From the NCBI GenBank assembly GCA_024195265.1, contig JAJLRJ010000011.1:20198166-20262165 (forward strand): a stretch of DNA of 64,000 bases, written 5' to 3'. The notes beneath the pieces are model-generated. The model made no database searches and was not told where the DNA came from. It saw only the letters and a list, made by a program, of their open reading frames with translations. Of this stretch, positions 40,476 to 54,300 are shown piece by piece. The stretch comes from Dendrophyllia cribrosa. Taxonomy: Eukaryota; Cnidaria; Anthozoa; Scleractinia; Dendrophylliidae. Positions within the stretch are counted from its first letter, which is position 1. Each line of letters starts with the position of its first letter. Made by a program: the position numbers and the translations under genes.

Positions 40476-42330
40476 TGTACTTTTAGACACGATCGACACG
40501 AACGACCAATGTTCACTATCAAATCATAACTTCTTTTTTTAAAGTACACCCGAAACTAGTGAAGTCTTGTGGAAGAAAAAAAAAAACAGTCAAACCTGTA
40601 TTGTCGATGTCCCAAAATTTTGTTCCCGTATTAACCCATGATTAACCGTAAAAACTGCCTCTCTTTAAGTGAACACCTCAATAAAGCGGACGCGGACACT
40701 TACATTGAATAAATGGTCATTTCTCATCGTCAAAACCTGACCTGTACTATAAAACGAACACTTTAATATAATGAAACTCTTGCCATTGAAAATAAAATCC
40801 AAGTTTCCTTTGTTCAATTTGACGTGTCTTATCCTTACTAGAGTGAAAAGCAAGGAAAAAGACGTTTTGCGGCGCTCATTGTAGCAATTCAATCAACGCG
40901 AAAAATGATAGCACGATTTAGCATGAAGGGGACAGTGACATTCTCATTATCACAGCAAAGATCCTGCATATCTCGGTGTATTGAGCGGACGCCCTATTCG
41001 GACTGCAGAGCACAGAGGAACAAAGGAGAGAAAATGTCATACAGACTATATAGAGTGACAAAAAGCAGTTAAATTAATGGCTGCTGATAATTGCGGAGAT
41101 AAAAAAATAATTAAAAAATAATTGCGGAGATAACGCATTTATCCCAACCAAAAACTATTTTTTTATGTCTTGAGTTGCAGAAAAAGAAAATAATGTGGCA
41201 TTACTTAAAATAAGTTGACATAAGTAAAGACGATTTACACGCTGCGCTTTTTCGGTCCGAGGGGGTTTGCGGCTGTTCACAGTGGACAGATGGATTTTTT
41301 TCACTCCCATTTCAATGCACGTCGCTGTTACATAGAGATGAGCAAACCGGCAATTTCCTTGTAATATTGTAAGTTTATGTACCGATTAACCCTCGGGTGT
41401 ACAAAGGGCGTATACGGGTGTACACCCCTCCATAAGGTTTTTCTTGAATTTTTCCAAGCAAGACGAATCATCATCTACACTTGCCGTGGGAGGGGAGCAC
41501 GGGCCTACTACCGGAACCGGAAATAAGAAGCGAAGAACGGTTGAGAAAGTCCAGTGTATACGTTTTGGCACAATTCTCTGACGTTCTCTGCAAAACAACT
41601 ACGTGAAATTACCAAATTCGAGGTTTTGAAGAAAACGCGAACACGTGACTGTGAATTTTCCTTTCTCTATCTGAACTTTAAAGAAGCCTTCTCTACAAAT
41701 TCAATACGCGGGTAGTTCGGCTACATTATACAAATTGAACTTGTCGATTTATATAATCGCGAAGTAGTTTTATAACTGCGGATTGATTTTTTAGTGACGT
41801 TTGCGTTGGTGTCGCCGTTAATTGTGGTTTCGTATTAAGGTCTTTATTAATTTGAACGGTACATATTAATAAACCTCGTATTTCCTTTAAAGATTCCTTG
41901 AAATCGGCTCAGCATAAATGCCTGGACGTTATCAGGAATTTTCACTTTAAATTGATAATTATTGCTTTTGTTTATAAATTATTTTGTCCCATTTTGGCGG
42001 TTATTCTTTTGTTACCGACGGCTTACGATTGAACATGACGAAACGGTAAAAATATATATATATATACCGCTGTACAAAGGCTTCGCCGGGTTTTCCGATT
42101 TTCCTCTCTCCGCGCACACAAAAAGAAACAAAAACAAAATTTTTACATTGTAATTCGATCTGTTAACAATAGTGAAGAGTCACTAATTGTGGCTATGCCA
42201 CTGCAAATTTCTAATATGATTAGTGGACGATAAAATTCGAAACTCCGCTTTGGGAGAAGCAAGTTTTTGGTATTTTTTTCTTTTTAATTTTTGGTATTTT
42301 ATTTTAATTTTTTGATAATTTGTTACCCGC

Positions 42331-42446
42331 GACTTTTACCCGCACCCGCACCCGCACCTTTTACCCGCACCCGCACCTGTTACCCGCACCCGCACTTATC
42401 ACCCGCATCCGCACCCACGACTTTCAGTCGCGACTCGCGACCCGCG
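42331..42446 (+). repeat. ACCCGC tandem array
   Basis: Repeated ACCCGC hexamers in blocks separated by TTTT or GTT, ending in CGCGACTCGCGACCCGCGAC. Confidence 0.85.
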
Positions 42447-43725
42447 ACAAAAAGTGCTACTCAATTAGTTTCTGTTTCTATTTGCACAACTTTTTTGTGG
42501 AGAATGAAAACAGTTGTTTAAATAATATTAGTTGCAATTTACTAGGAGACTACCAATATTCATTTTACATGCGTTTAGTTTCTGTGAAAGACTTTTCTGG
42601 TTGACATTACGGAAACAAGTGGTTCAGAGAATTTTCAGTTTAATTACTTGGGCGTAGCGACCAAGTATTAAAATGCAGTTTGGTCGTCCACAAATGTGCA
42701 GTATTGCGCAACTCTGGGGACGGCGGGAATGTTCAAACCTTCACCGCGGTCACACGTCGAAGGCGTTTTTCGTTTTATTTGGTGGGATTCATTTAGTATT
42801 AAGTGGAAACGTGGGCAAGGATGTATAAAATAATTAGTTTATGTAACTATCTTTTCATCTTTCCGGCTCAAAATAATGAGCTTCTTTTCGATCGTTTAAA
42901 ACTTATCAAAACGCTTCGTGCCTGAGCAAAATTGTGTTGGCAAATGACGCCGACAGTTCTGCGGTTCATAGTTTTCAAACGCTTAGAACTTTTTTTGGTA
43001 AACTTACAAAACGTTTGGTGAGTTGACAGTGTATTGTTAATATATGAAACTTTTAATAAACAGTGAAAATAACAACCTTAACTTTGAAGTACTTAGGTTA
43101 ACTTTTGCAAATTTCTCTCGTTTGACCGCGGTGGAGTACATACCTGTTGTTTGTTGATGCGAGGCGAACGTCACAAAGTGCGAGTTGTGTTTTCTCTGTT
43201 GCATCTAACAGTTTCATATTCAATATGCGTAAGGAAATTACTCAAGAAGACACTGCGAAAGTATTTGACACTCGCGATTAATTCTACGATACGTAATACC
43301 TTCATGACGGAAACCCGCTAAAACATGTTTAAACGAACATGAAGAAGATAATTTAGACGAATGCATACATAGCGTTTATTGAAGTGAACAGTGGACAGCG
43401 AAGGAAGAAATATAAGCGTGGTAGGAATCCCAATTAATTTCACTTCTTTCGGTTGTTTGCCTTTCATTAATTTTTATTTCGTGAAGTTGAAGGAACAGAA
43501 CAGCCAACTGAAACTTTGGGTGCAAAAATTCACCGCCGAGAGAAGATGTAAACAATGCACGCGGTGTCTTTCGAGACGTTTCTTGCGAGTTTCGCTTCCG
43601 CTAGTGAATGTTTCTCGGGCGAAAATAACCTTAAAGCGATCACTTTTTCATTTAATTTTCTTTTCTGTGTTTCGGATACAGAGGAATAAAAACTGGATAT
43701 ATTTTCGTGTGTCTGATTGCGAGAC

Positions 43726-43853
43726 AACCTCGTTCCCAGGGTCTTCTCGGTTTTCAATATGGCGGCGCTTCGGGAGAAGACCCAACTTCGTTCCCAGGGG
43801 CTTCTCGGTTTTCAAAATGGCGGTTTGAGAGGAGAAACCCCTGGGACATAGCG
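43726..43853. repeat. Pair of GTTCCCAGGG inverted repeats
   Basis: Two adjacent units each begin CGTTCCCAGGG(T/G)CTTCTCGG and contain AATATGGCGGCG or AAAATGGCGG, ending in the inverted counterpart. The same unit occurs in reverse at 47484-47545. Confidence 0.75.
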
Positions 43854-44423
43854 ATCTAAAACGACCGCTGATTGGTTTATTGATCCTGATTCTTACATCT
43901 ATTCTGATTGGTTTACGTTTTTCTAAGAAAAGATGGTGGATCACGGTAGTTTCTTCTAGAAACCAAAACAATGCTATATCGAAGGTCTCCGAGACGTGAA
44001 AGTTGAACAGTTTTCCTGAGTAACTGTTAACAAAATTGCAGCTGTTCCTGACGATGCGGCTATGATCCAACAAGCGTAAGATTTAGAGATAATTCGCCGA
44101 TTTTCAGGCTTTGCGTTTACGGTTGGCAAATGGTAAGCCTTAAATAATTTCGAGATATTTTTTTCTGCGAGCCCTACACTTTTAAACTTTCAAAATACGA
44201 GGCGGAAAGAAAAGCTATATGGAAAAGCTTTACCAAATAAATCGAGACACCGAGACGTGGAGAACCGCTCAAAAAACCGAGACTGCGAGACCCATAATCT
44301 TAATTTTTTGAAAGACCATTCGCCACTCACCCCCCGGTACGTGATAATTTATAGAATTTTGGAATGACTGGAATGGGGAATGCTGGGCGTAATGTAATTT
44401 AATAGAGTCCAGAATACTGGCTG

Positions 44424-44525
44424 AACCTCGGTGTAAAAACATGTCTTGTTTTGTACCTATTTCTACTTATTGTTGTCTTGCGCTCTATTGTTTTATACAG
44501 TTTGTTTTCTTTGTTTTTCAGTTCA
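44424..44525 (+). repeat. Dispersed repeat with CCTCGGTGTAAAAAC end
   Basis: Same family as 25172-25286. Confidence 0.6.
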
Positions 44526-44698
44526 TTTATGGTTTCACAAATAAAACAGAGCCGACCGCCAATTGTTTGCTATTCAGTTACTTATTCACTTGTGACAGCT
44601 TGACTGAAGTTAAGCTCAATTTAGTTTTTAAAACATGTCAATAAAAAACAAAACAGATATGCATTCCTCAAAATGGCAAGATTTTAGTATAACCCCCA

Positions 44699-44933
44699 AC
44701 ACTAATGGGCCATTCCATTTTATATCCGTACCCTCCCCCCCCCCCCCCCCCCATTGAGGTATGCACTCAACATCCCCCCTAAGGAAAAAAGATCAAAGGG
44801 CCGACAGAACACCCCCCTTAGAAATAGCAGATCTTTCTGTTACCCCCTTGGGAAATTTTTTAAGATCAAAGGATGTCGATGCAAGAACCCCCCCCCCCCC
44901 CCCCAAGGACCAAGGAGACCCTTATACCTCAAT

Positions 44934-44964
<31 letters not shown>
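44699..44964. mobile_element. MITE with poly-C/poly-G subterminal runs
   Basis: CCATTGAGGTAT after a C run (about 44733-44752) mirrors ATACCTCAATGG before a G run (about 44935-44964). A third C run lies at about 44888. Inside, AGATCAAAGG is repeated. Confidence 0.7.
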
Positions 44965-44966
<2 letters not shown>

Positions 44967-47483
44967 GCGGATATTAATTTTGCACATGCATGTATGTACT
45001 ATTGTTTTTATTTAGGCAATCTTTTGTTCTGGCTTTTGTTTCAGTCTTCAGAACTTATTCATAATTTGTGGGATTATATGGAAATATTACCCTCAAAATT
45101 CCCAACCACATTTTCAGGCCCAAGAACTGTTTTTAAGATTTTGCTTCTATGAAATGGCAATGTAGTTTATAGCTGGCAAATCATCCCAGGCACTCTGGAT
45201 ACCAGACGTTCTCTTACAGCAGGCCTTTTGCCCTGAGGCTCTTCCTTCTGGCAAAAATATGAGTCAAAAGAGGCATGTAATATCATATAGTTTATGAGAG
45301 AGATAAGAGGCACCCATGCAGGGTACATCCCGACTTATTTGGACCGATGATATTAGGGTGTTTTTTTTGCTTAGCTTTGAAAATCATTAAAAATTCAATT
45401 TTTCTTGACAAACATTATGCACATAACAGCTTTTCAGGCTCCAAAGTTTTCTGCACTTTTGAGAAACGCATGTCACCAGAATGCTAGTTAACATGTTTTT
45501 GCCTCCAGTCAGCTTAAGGTTTAAGAGCCAGTCTGTTTGCCTGAAAACAGTGGAGTAGAATATGTCAAGCATGAAATTAATTTTATTCCTTGTTTGAATG
45601 AGTGAATGATATGATTAATATGGCTTTGAACTATCAGGATTTCAGAATGGTAATCATTGCAAGCCATTGGGTTGATACAATAAAAAAACATTCTAGAATA
45701 TAATCAGCTGTGAAACATTCGTTCATTCCACAATAAGAAGCTAGTCTTTGAGCTGAGGCTGGGGAGAGGAAAAAGTGAAGTGCACAAGAAATGTGCCCCA
45801 TGTGCCCCCTTTTCATTTTATATTTTCTACATTTCAGTTTTTTACTGAAAAAAGCCTCTATGAAGGAGGGAGATGTTGATGAATTTTGACAATCATGGCT
45901 CAGGTCTAGTGGATTTTTCTGTCTGATCAGGAAATTCTGTCACTTGTCCAACAAAGAAGGAATAGCTCCTGATTTCTTTTTTATTTGGGGGCCATCCTTG
46001 TTATAAGTATGACACATTAAGCTTCTTTGTGATGTTTTATTAACATTTTAGTTTTTAACACAACCATGGAGAACAGGGTGCTTTCTGGTCAGGCCTTTCT
46101 CTTGCAGTCCAGTCTGGCTTTGTTTAATGTGTCAGGAGCATAAGATTCCCACTGACATGGCCTTAGGGGTTGTAAGGGCTTACAAGCATCCCTGCCACAT
46201 CAGACAGGGAAGCTTTGATTTAAAACAATCAGGTAATCAAGTGACCAAACCTTTCTACCTGTAAACAATGGCTAGATTTAGGAAGCCCAGTCCAGCTTCT
46301 GAAGTTGACCAAAGCTATATATTATTTTAACTTTAGAAGGGTTTCCTCATCAATTCATTCCCAGGGTTACAATTTACCAGAGGGGAATTTCTATGCCAGT
46401 CACAGTTAGTTGACATGAACCAATATGTATACTTCATGTGCAATATCCAGGTAGGGATTGACAGGGAAGTGTGTACAAAGTCGGCAGATTTGGAATTAAA
46501 GATTTTGGCCGTTAAACGATAATTTTTAAATTGGGGGACGAGTAGCTTTGGCCCATGACTTGTTTATTTGCTGGTTTCAGAATACTGTCACATATCCCCT
46601 GGTCACCATTTAGGGCGGATGTAGCTGCATTTGGAAATGGAGTAAATGTACTTTAATCTTCAATTTTACAGTTTTATTTGATTTATTTGGTAATAAAATA
46701 CACTAATCACACTGCTGTCATTTCCAACATAAATTGTACATGTTTTCCTCAGAAACAATTGTGACAAACACCTCTAACAAATATGGGAAAAATACTTTGA
46801 CTTGTCTTCACTTTTCTTCTCTTTTTTTTTTTAGAAAATTTTAACTTGGTGGGAGATAAATTCCCGGAAATGAGTAAATAAAAAGCACTTAATTTACCAT
46901 ATTTTGCTGTTGTCAGTGTTTTGACTGGATCAGCAAACCATCTCTGATTAAAAGATCAAGTAAAAGTGTTTTATTGAGGGGAAGACGGTAAATTACTTTA
47001 AAATGCCAACAAAACGGTGATACCCGCGCAAGAGCAACGGTGAAAGCATCGACGGTTAAATCGAAAAAATATAACCACAAAAACTTCATGCTATTTTGTT
47101 GCTTGCGGGCGTGATCGTGGGAAAAGAAGCCGAAAATACTATAATATAAGAAACCAAAAGTCTTTTAGCTGAGACGGTAAATTTACTCGTTTCCTTTGAA
47201 AAATCGTGCTTCCTTGAAAAAAAAAAGTTTCGTAATCTGCGGCGTTTCGAATTTTTACCTTCACTGCCTGTGTATCATTTTTCTTGAAACAGCAAAGCAA
47301 AGAAAAACTTGACAGGTCGATAAATGGTTCCACAGAAATCCCTCCTTGGCCGCCATTTTGTTTATTTTCCTCTTGGTTTGCAATCTCGTACCCAGATCTT
47401 CTCACTCTTTTTCTTGGCCGCCATTTTGAATACATCTTCACAAATAGTGCAGATTTTGATCACGTGATCTGCTGTGTGCCAGG

Positions 47484-47545
47484 GTCTTCTCCCGAAGCGC
47501 CGCCATATTGAAAACCGAGAAGACCCTGGGAACGAGGTTGGAAGC
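47484..47545. repeat. GTTCCCAGGG-family hairpin
   Basis: AGGGTCTTCTCCCGAAGCGC and GAAAACCGAGAAGACCCTGG form inverted arms around CGCCATATT. Reverse orientation of the unit at 43726. Confidence 0.75.
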
Positions 47546-47997
47546 AGAAGTTAAGGAGTTCATCAATTGGTTACAAGAAAGTAGCCACATAACGAGATCA
47601 GCAGCCAAAAGTCGCAAGTCAGAAGTCTGAGCTTTTATATTAATATTATTCTAATATTTTTTAGCAAAATTGCACCGTCATCACTGGTCATATCAGCAGC
47701 TGATCAGTTTATTTCCGTTTACGTCACGAAATTCTGTGTGGTGCAATAATGCGATGTTCCGTGTCCGAAAATAAACTGAGTGATGGCAGGACCTATAATA
47801 GGCTCCTTGTGATTGTTTAGTTGATTGTGAATTTTGACGTCTCGATTGCCCTAAAAAATGATTCAAAGTTGCTGAGCTTCCAATGGCCATCATTTGGTTA
47901 CAATCTTCCCTCCCCCCTCCCCGCTACGCAATCCATCGCAACCCCTAGTCGACATTGCACCATCAGTGCTACATATCAGTCACGTAAGAACGGTGAA

Positions 47998-48227
47998 GTG
48001 ACTCGATACTCCGGTCGTCATATTTCAAATGACGCGATTTCATTGGTTGTGAGCTGGAAAAATAACCAATCAGAATGACGAAACTAATGTATACATAGCT
48101 CCTGTTATGTGAAGTGTTCTTCGACAGAAAGTGTCGTGCATGTAGCTTGTCTTGGAGCTAGCAGCAGACGCGCCGAGCGACGATTTGTACAGGTCGACAG
48201 TTTGATAACGACAAAGCCAGCAGAACA
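47998..48227 (+). promoter_or_regulatory. Possible promoter and 5' UTR of the ABCG gene
   Basis: An ATTGG at 48042 and a CCAAT at 48066 face each other, a GTATACAT lies near 48089, and the 120 bp before the ATG are relatively GC-rich. Transcription start unknown. Confidence 0.3.
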
Positions 48228-48369
48228 ATGAGTGAAGAAGTGGAAGAAAATGCACCTATTTTTCTGTCCTTTGCCAATCTTGGCGTGAAAATCGATGATC
48301 GGCAAATTCTTAAAAATGTTACTGGGAAAGTCCACCCAGGTGAAATGTTGGCTGTGATGGGGCCCAGTG
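48228..48369 (+). CDS. ABCG exon 1
   Basis: The ATG is in context AACAATGA and begins [18 protein letters not shown]. It ends in the first base of a Gly codon inside Walker A at donor GTAAGT. Confidence 0.88.
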
Positions 48370-51300
48370 GTAAGTTAACTGTACATAGTTTTAATTCGTC
48401 TTGTTTTTTGTTAAGTTCTTCATAATGATAAGCTTAAACCAATACCATCGCACGTTGCCTAATCGTACATTTAAGCTTTAAGGTTAGTAATGCTGTTTTT
48501 TATTGTCGTTGATTCGCTTCAAATTTAGCTGCGCAACCTGTGCCTTTTGTTAATTACATAAGCTTAACAGTCTTGTCTTGAGTTTTGATGAGTTTGGTTC
48601 AATTCAACAAATTCTGTAGTTTTCAGTTTCGTTTGTGTCTTAGTGAATAATTTAAGATCATTTAAGGAGCAGTGCATCATGAAACCCACGACTTTCTACG
48701 ACTCTCTTTGCAGCCTGAATATTAATTTTCAGGAACTGATCATTATCATTACATAAGATTATATATGAATACGAAAACTTGTTAAATTTGTTGTTGTGGT
48801 TCAAATTTTTCTTTGGTTTGAAAAAATAATTTCAAACCAGTTTGATGTTTGTTTTCCTTTGTCTAAGATTGTGATAATGAATCTGATCACTAAACTATCA
48901 CACTTTTCGGGCCCAGAAAGCAGCATGTTTACATTAAAGATTCAACTTTTGTGTAAGATTTGAAAGCTAATTAACAAATAAATTTTAGTTCGCCATTATT
49001 CTTGGTTTTCACTTACATTGTACGTCATATCAAAATTCGGAAGCATTAAGCAATAGATTTCGAATCTAAAATGTTTATGGAATTGTAGAGAGTTTAAAAC
49101 TACACATCTTGGCCAAATTTTGAAGCGCAAAAGCATTTCGTTTAAGAGTTATAGGCAAACAAGTATTAGTCATTTTTAGTAAGAAATGTATGGGGTGGCC
49201 ATCTTTGTGCCCGACCCAGGGGCAATGGGGCACAAAGATGGCGGCCAAAAATTCAAAGTCTTAATTACACCAAAAATCAAATCAAAACATATTGTATTTG
49301 CTATGAGTTCCATTAACTCAGCTTATAAGCACTTATAATGCAAACAATAACTTTCAGCTGATTCAATTTTGTTTATTTTCACAGCTTATCTGAAATAGCG
49401 TGACAAATTGCGTGACACATTTAAAATCTTTGTAAATCGGAAGCAAAACATCGTTAAAACCTGAAACTTTTTGTGGAAGATACCATACCATGTTAGAAAC
49501 AGCTTTGTAGAACCAAGAATATGCCCTCTGATAAATAGTTTGACATCATACAGTAGCATGGTCACGCGAGTAATTCCACAACTGTTTTGGCCATGCTATG
49601 GCGTCAAATTTATCAGAGGACATACAATGACGATCACTAAAGTTATATATTTGCTTTTTACCATAACAAAAGCATTTTACTTGGAACCATCATGTTCAGT
49701 TTGGCCTTAAAATCCAGAGAAATGAACTTAACATCGAGTGTACATGTATATTGAAACTTTTGATTTCACAGACAAGAATACAAAGTAAACTTTGAGTCAT
49801 TTGTTTATTTACCTTTTTTTCCACTTTATAAATAATGAAGCAGTAGTGTTTCGCATCCTCTTTCGACTTGAATAAGTTTGCCAGGTTACCGAAGTCCTCG
49901 AGTCTACAACCGTCCCAAGTTCTGCTCCAAACGTTTGAGCTTTTACTTAAAGTGCCTATGAAATGAAATTTATTTTTTGATGTATCGAAAGTTTCACCTT
50001 TTTAGACCTTGGAATAAAAGGTTTAAAGTGTTAGGGACGATGCGAAATGCTTTTTTTATGGTTTCAAAGTTAGGTTGTTGGCGCTAAAAAGTGGCTCCAA
50101 TTTGTGCGCGGCCAAAACCAGTGTCATATTACACTGTGACGTAAATAGTTGTACAAACTGCTGCGGGATATAGAGAACAAGAGAGCTGACAAGAGACGTC
50201 GCTAGAGGTGGACCAATATTATGTGGCGAGCGGCCTCAAACATACGAGATGTTAGAATTCTTCGATAACAGAGGGTGTAACAAAGCTTTATTTTGCTCCA
50301 GAGGAAAATAGGCCGGTGAAATACACGAAATTTGTTCGTCGATATCGGAAAGGGTACGTCAAGCGATGTTGTTTTCAATGAAAGCGCTTATTGTTAAGAT
50401 TAAATAAAATATTATTTTGCAAAAGAAAATAACATTCCGGCCGGTGAGGCCGTTTAATCAAGCATAATTTTTCCAATCCATATCCTGTTTGGAAGTTCCT
50501 TCAAGCCTCGGCTCGACTGGAGAGCCGTTGAAGTCAGTGAAGCCTACAAAAATATACTGACTCGATCGGCACTGACTGGCGAGTAATATAAATGTTTATA
50601 CGGTATTCCGAATTATAAAATTCAAAGTGCAGTGACGCAAGTGTTCACTGGAGGGCGTCTATTCTATGTAACATCTATCAAAAATCTACACGTACAAATG
50701 CGTAAGACTATTCGAAACAAAATACATCGCTGAATCATTGCGTGCTCGATCAGATCAATTTTTATACAATGAAATATAAATCAGACATAAATGTAAACAC
50801 GATACTTTGAACTCACTTACAAGCCGCCAAGTGGTTAAAATTTCCAGAAATGATCAATCGCTGGCAAGACACTTAACTAAGAAGCATAATTATTACGTAT
50901 ATACTTGAGTTCAAACATTTTGAATAAATAAATAACAAAATAGGCTATCAAGGCACCTTGCCGCTAAAAATACACCATTCACATTCAATTCAGCAAGCCG
51001 TCTGAAAAACACCACCTCGGATATGCATAACATATCAGTATAATTTAGAAACTTTCAACTAGCAACCCGCCAAGACATATCCTTCGCATTGAAAAAAGAA
51101 CTTTAAGTAGACGAGCGAATTGCCAAGCCGATAAAATAAGTTCATAACCTCCAGGCGCGATCAATGAACTTCAGAGAAGACCGGCTGAGTCGCTAATGCG
51201 CTAATATCATGATTGTTTGTACTACAAATATATCGTTCGCGTTCGATAAACGCTAGTCAACGAGCCACTAAAAAGAAACAACAAAAACGCCTCTGCGTTC

Positions 51301-54300
51301 AATAAGCTTACAACTCAACTGACGAACCACTGAGACGCTGTGCTACTGAAATGTATACCTTTCACGTTCAATAATCTAAATGATCAAAGTCCGTCTTCTT
51401 CATGTTCACTTCCTTCGCTCAAGCGGCACAGTCGGTTTGTCTCACTACGGCAAAACTACAGTGGACACGATCATTTCAGTTGATCAAGAGTGATCCGAAA
51501 CTGATCCTCTTCACCTTCAGAGGACTGTAAAGAAACAAATTAGGCGCTGTCTGACATTTGTACAGCCAAAAACGTTGGCAAAATGACCATCACGCTAAAG
51601 GATTCCAAGGGAATTATAGCGTAAACAAACCAATGTGTCATACTATTTACGTCATCACGCACGCCCACTCGCCCCCAGGCTCTCCAAAAATTGGAGCCAC
51701 TTTTCAACCGAAGTGACGCATCTTCGAAGGGCTAAAAAACCGATTTTCTTTCTTTTCTTCGGGAAATGATTATTGTTTTCGTTCTTTGGACATAATAAAC
51801 TAATGAAAAACGAAGAAAACAAATTCATTTCATAGGCACTTTAAGTGTGGATTTTTTACCAATTGCAAAATGTGATATTTGATTAGAAATGGCCAATTTG
51901 CCGAAAATAGGCAGAGAAAGCAGCTATAAAATTATAGCACATTACAGACGAGCAAGTGTTCTATAACAAGTTTTGCCTTGACAATTTTTACTTGCTCGTG
52001 TGTAAATAAAAACAGTTTACTAATGTCAAGACTTTTCTTGTCAAGTGCACTTGTTCGAAAGCTGGCATGCTAGCTTTTGAACAAGGCAACTTGTCATAGA
52101 AAACTTGATAAATCGCAAAACTTGCTTGTTTGTATGCTCAACATTGAAAACTTGACAAGAATCATTGCAAAATTACGGACCGATTCTACCACATCGCTTC
52201 TACACTGTAACTAGAATACCTCCGAACAAAATACAAAGGCACCCCTATAGAAATAGAAACAAAAGAAAGACTCATGACTACGAAGAGGTTCTTGACCTCA
52301 TGAGAGCTGACGTTCCTGCAAAACCAAGACCATTGAAGCAAGCACCTTTTTCTCCCTTGTTAAAAACGTGTAAGCCATGATCAACAAATAAAATGACGTT
52401 GTTTTCTTCGTCCGCTGTACAATTGTATTGCTGGCTACAAAGAAAACTTGTCAAAGAAAACTTGTTTATTCGTTCACATGGGCAAATAAAACTTGTCAAG
52501 GCAAAACATGTCAAAGAAAACTTGTTATTCCTGCACACGAGCAAGTAAAACTTGTCACAGACACTTGTCATAGAAAACTTGCTCGTCTGTATAAACATGC
52601 TTATCTTTCAAACCAAACCACCTGAATTTCTTCTTGAAGCCAAAATCATTTGTTTTGCTTGACGCGGGTGGCGTGGTCAATTACGTCATACATGTATCAT
52701 GATTGTTCTCTAACTTATAAACAATAGCTCTCGGCCAATGAGCGCGCAGAAAATTTTACAGTTATGGTAAAAAGAAACTATATTCTGAGTCGACGAAATA
52801 CTAGGCGGGCTGGTTTGCAAGCTACACCACCATTCTATAGATATTTGCCGGCCAGGACCAGGGGAAAATCGTGAACTGTTAAATTTCCACTGTATTTAAG
52901 CTCCGGGCCTATTAAAAGTTATCAGGATTTTCAAGAAACAGGATACTTAAAATGTGAATGGGTAAAATGCACATATCGTCAACCCTTTTTTGTGACAATG
53001 GAAACCTAGCTATTTTAAAGGAGCTGAAGTACGTTGCCAAGTGTGATCCACACCACACTTGAGAAGGCAGTCGACCAATGGGAAAGCAGAAGCCAACTAA
53101 AAGACAGTGTGCAACGGCGCAAAACACCAATGACATTGGCAGCTTATGTTAAATTTTCAAGAGAGAGAGAGATTCTTTTATTTGTGATCCTCCACAGGAT
53201 TTCATGTACTAAGGTGATGACACGCACACGGTACGTTAGCACGCTGTGACACGACATGCTAATCGTGTCAAGAGTTCTGATATGCGCATATTTAAAAAGA
53301 AAAACAAAAGTTACCGTGTTCCGTGTTAGTCACTATTGTTCTTACCTGCTTAACACGCAAAAGAAGCTTTGTTTTCTTGACACGGTAAAGCTTTGTTATC
53401 TTGACACGGTATAAGTTTGTTTTCTTGACACGGTAAAGTTTTCTTTCCTTGACATAGTAAAGCTCTGACACGGTACACTGCTTTGGCTTCCCCGGCATGC
53501 TAAATAATTTTTCTCGTAGTAATATCACGATAATCGCTGGCAGCCGATATGACAGAAGTGAAATTCAGTTTGACAACGTGTTGATTTTCTAACAAAATCT
53601 ACAGTCAACCAGTGCGCATAATGAAGATCAGTGGTCTGATTGAAACATGTTCGTTTTGGCTATTCGTACGGCACCCGTACGCGGACTTTGATTTGCTATT
53701 CGTACGGGAGTCCAAAACTTTCGACAATTTTCGATTTTATTTTTCACTTTTGTTGGTCCACAATATTAAATGTTCGTTTAGTTTTACAAAGCGCTTCTGG
53801 TAAGCGATGTTGATTTGGCTCAGACTAATTTACTGAGTGTCTGTATACTACGCGAGCGACTCATTTTGTGACACTTAGAAATTTTTCGCGTCAAAGAATA
53901 CTCCCGTACGGCCAACTTTGATTTGTTATCCGTACGAAAGTCCAAAACTCAGTTGTTGCAGACAAGCTAGATGTTTTATGAAATTGTTGCGTTGCGACGC
54001 GTTGTCGACCCGAAAGGTTCAAATTACAGAAAGCTCAAATTACGTTTGACGTATGCAAATTAAATAATGCATGATGTTCACCTGCGAACGACAGGTATGT
54101 TTACAATAGCCTCTGTTTTCTACGGAAGAAACCTGCTTTCCCAGGCCTGCTTTCAAAGTATGCGACGGCAAACGGCAGGCAACAAGCTTGTATTTGTTTT
54201 AGTTTCATTCAAGATTTATTTTAGAAACAACAGACCGAACGTCCGTCGAAAGTTTCGATCACAAAAGCGCGACTATTTCACACAGGACTCAGGGCCGCTT

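Larger units (their letters stand above)
40025..47997. other. Intergenic spacer between NDST-B and the ABCG gene
   Basis: No gene was recognised. It holds a tRNA-like B-box fragment (GTGGGTTCGAATCCCG at 40144), short tandem arrays at 40424 and 42331, MITE-like repeats at 43726, 44424, 44699 and 47484, and long AT-rich stretches (about 45000-47100) in which I see nothing. Confidence 0.6.

Noticed and set aside
43391..43828. 145-codon frame
   Set aside because: Its second half lies in the GTTCCCAGGG repeat pair, and no family pattern is seen in the first half.
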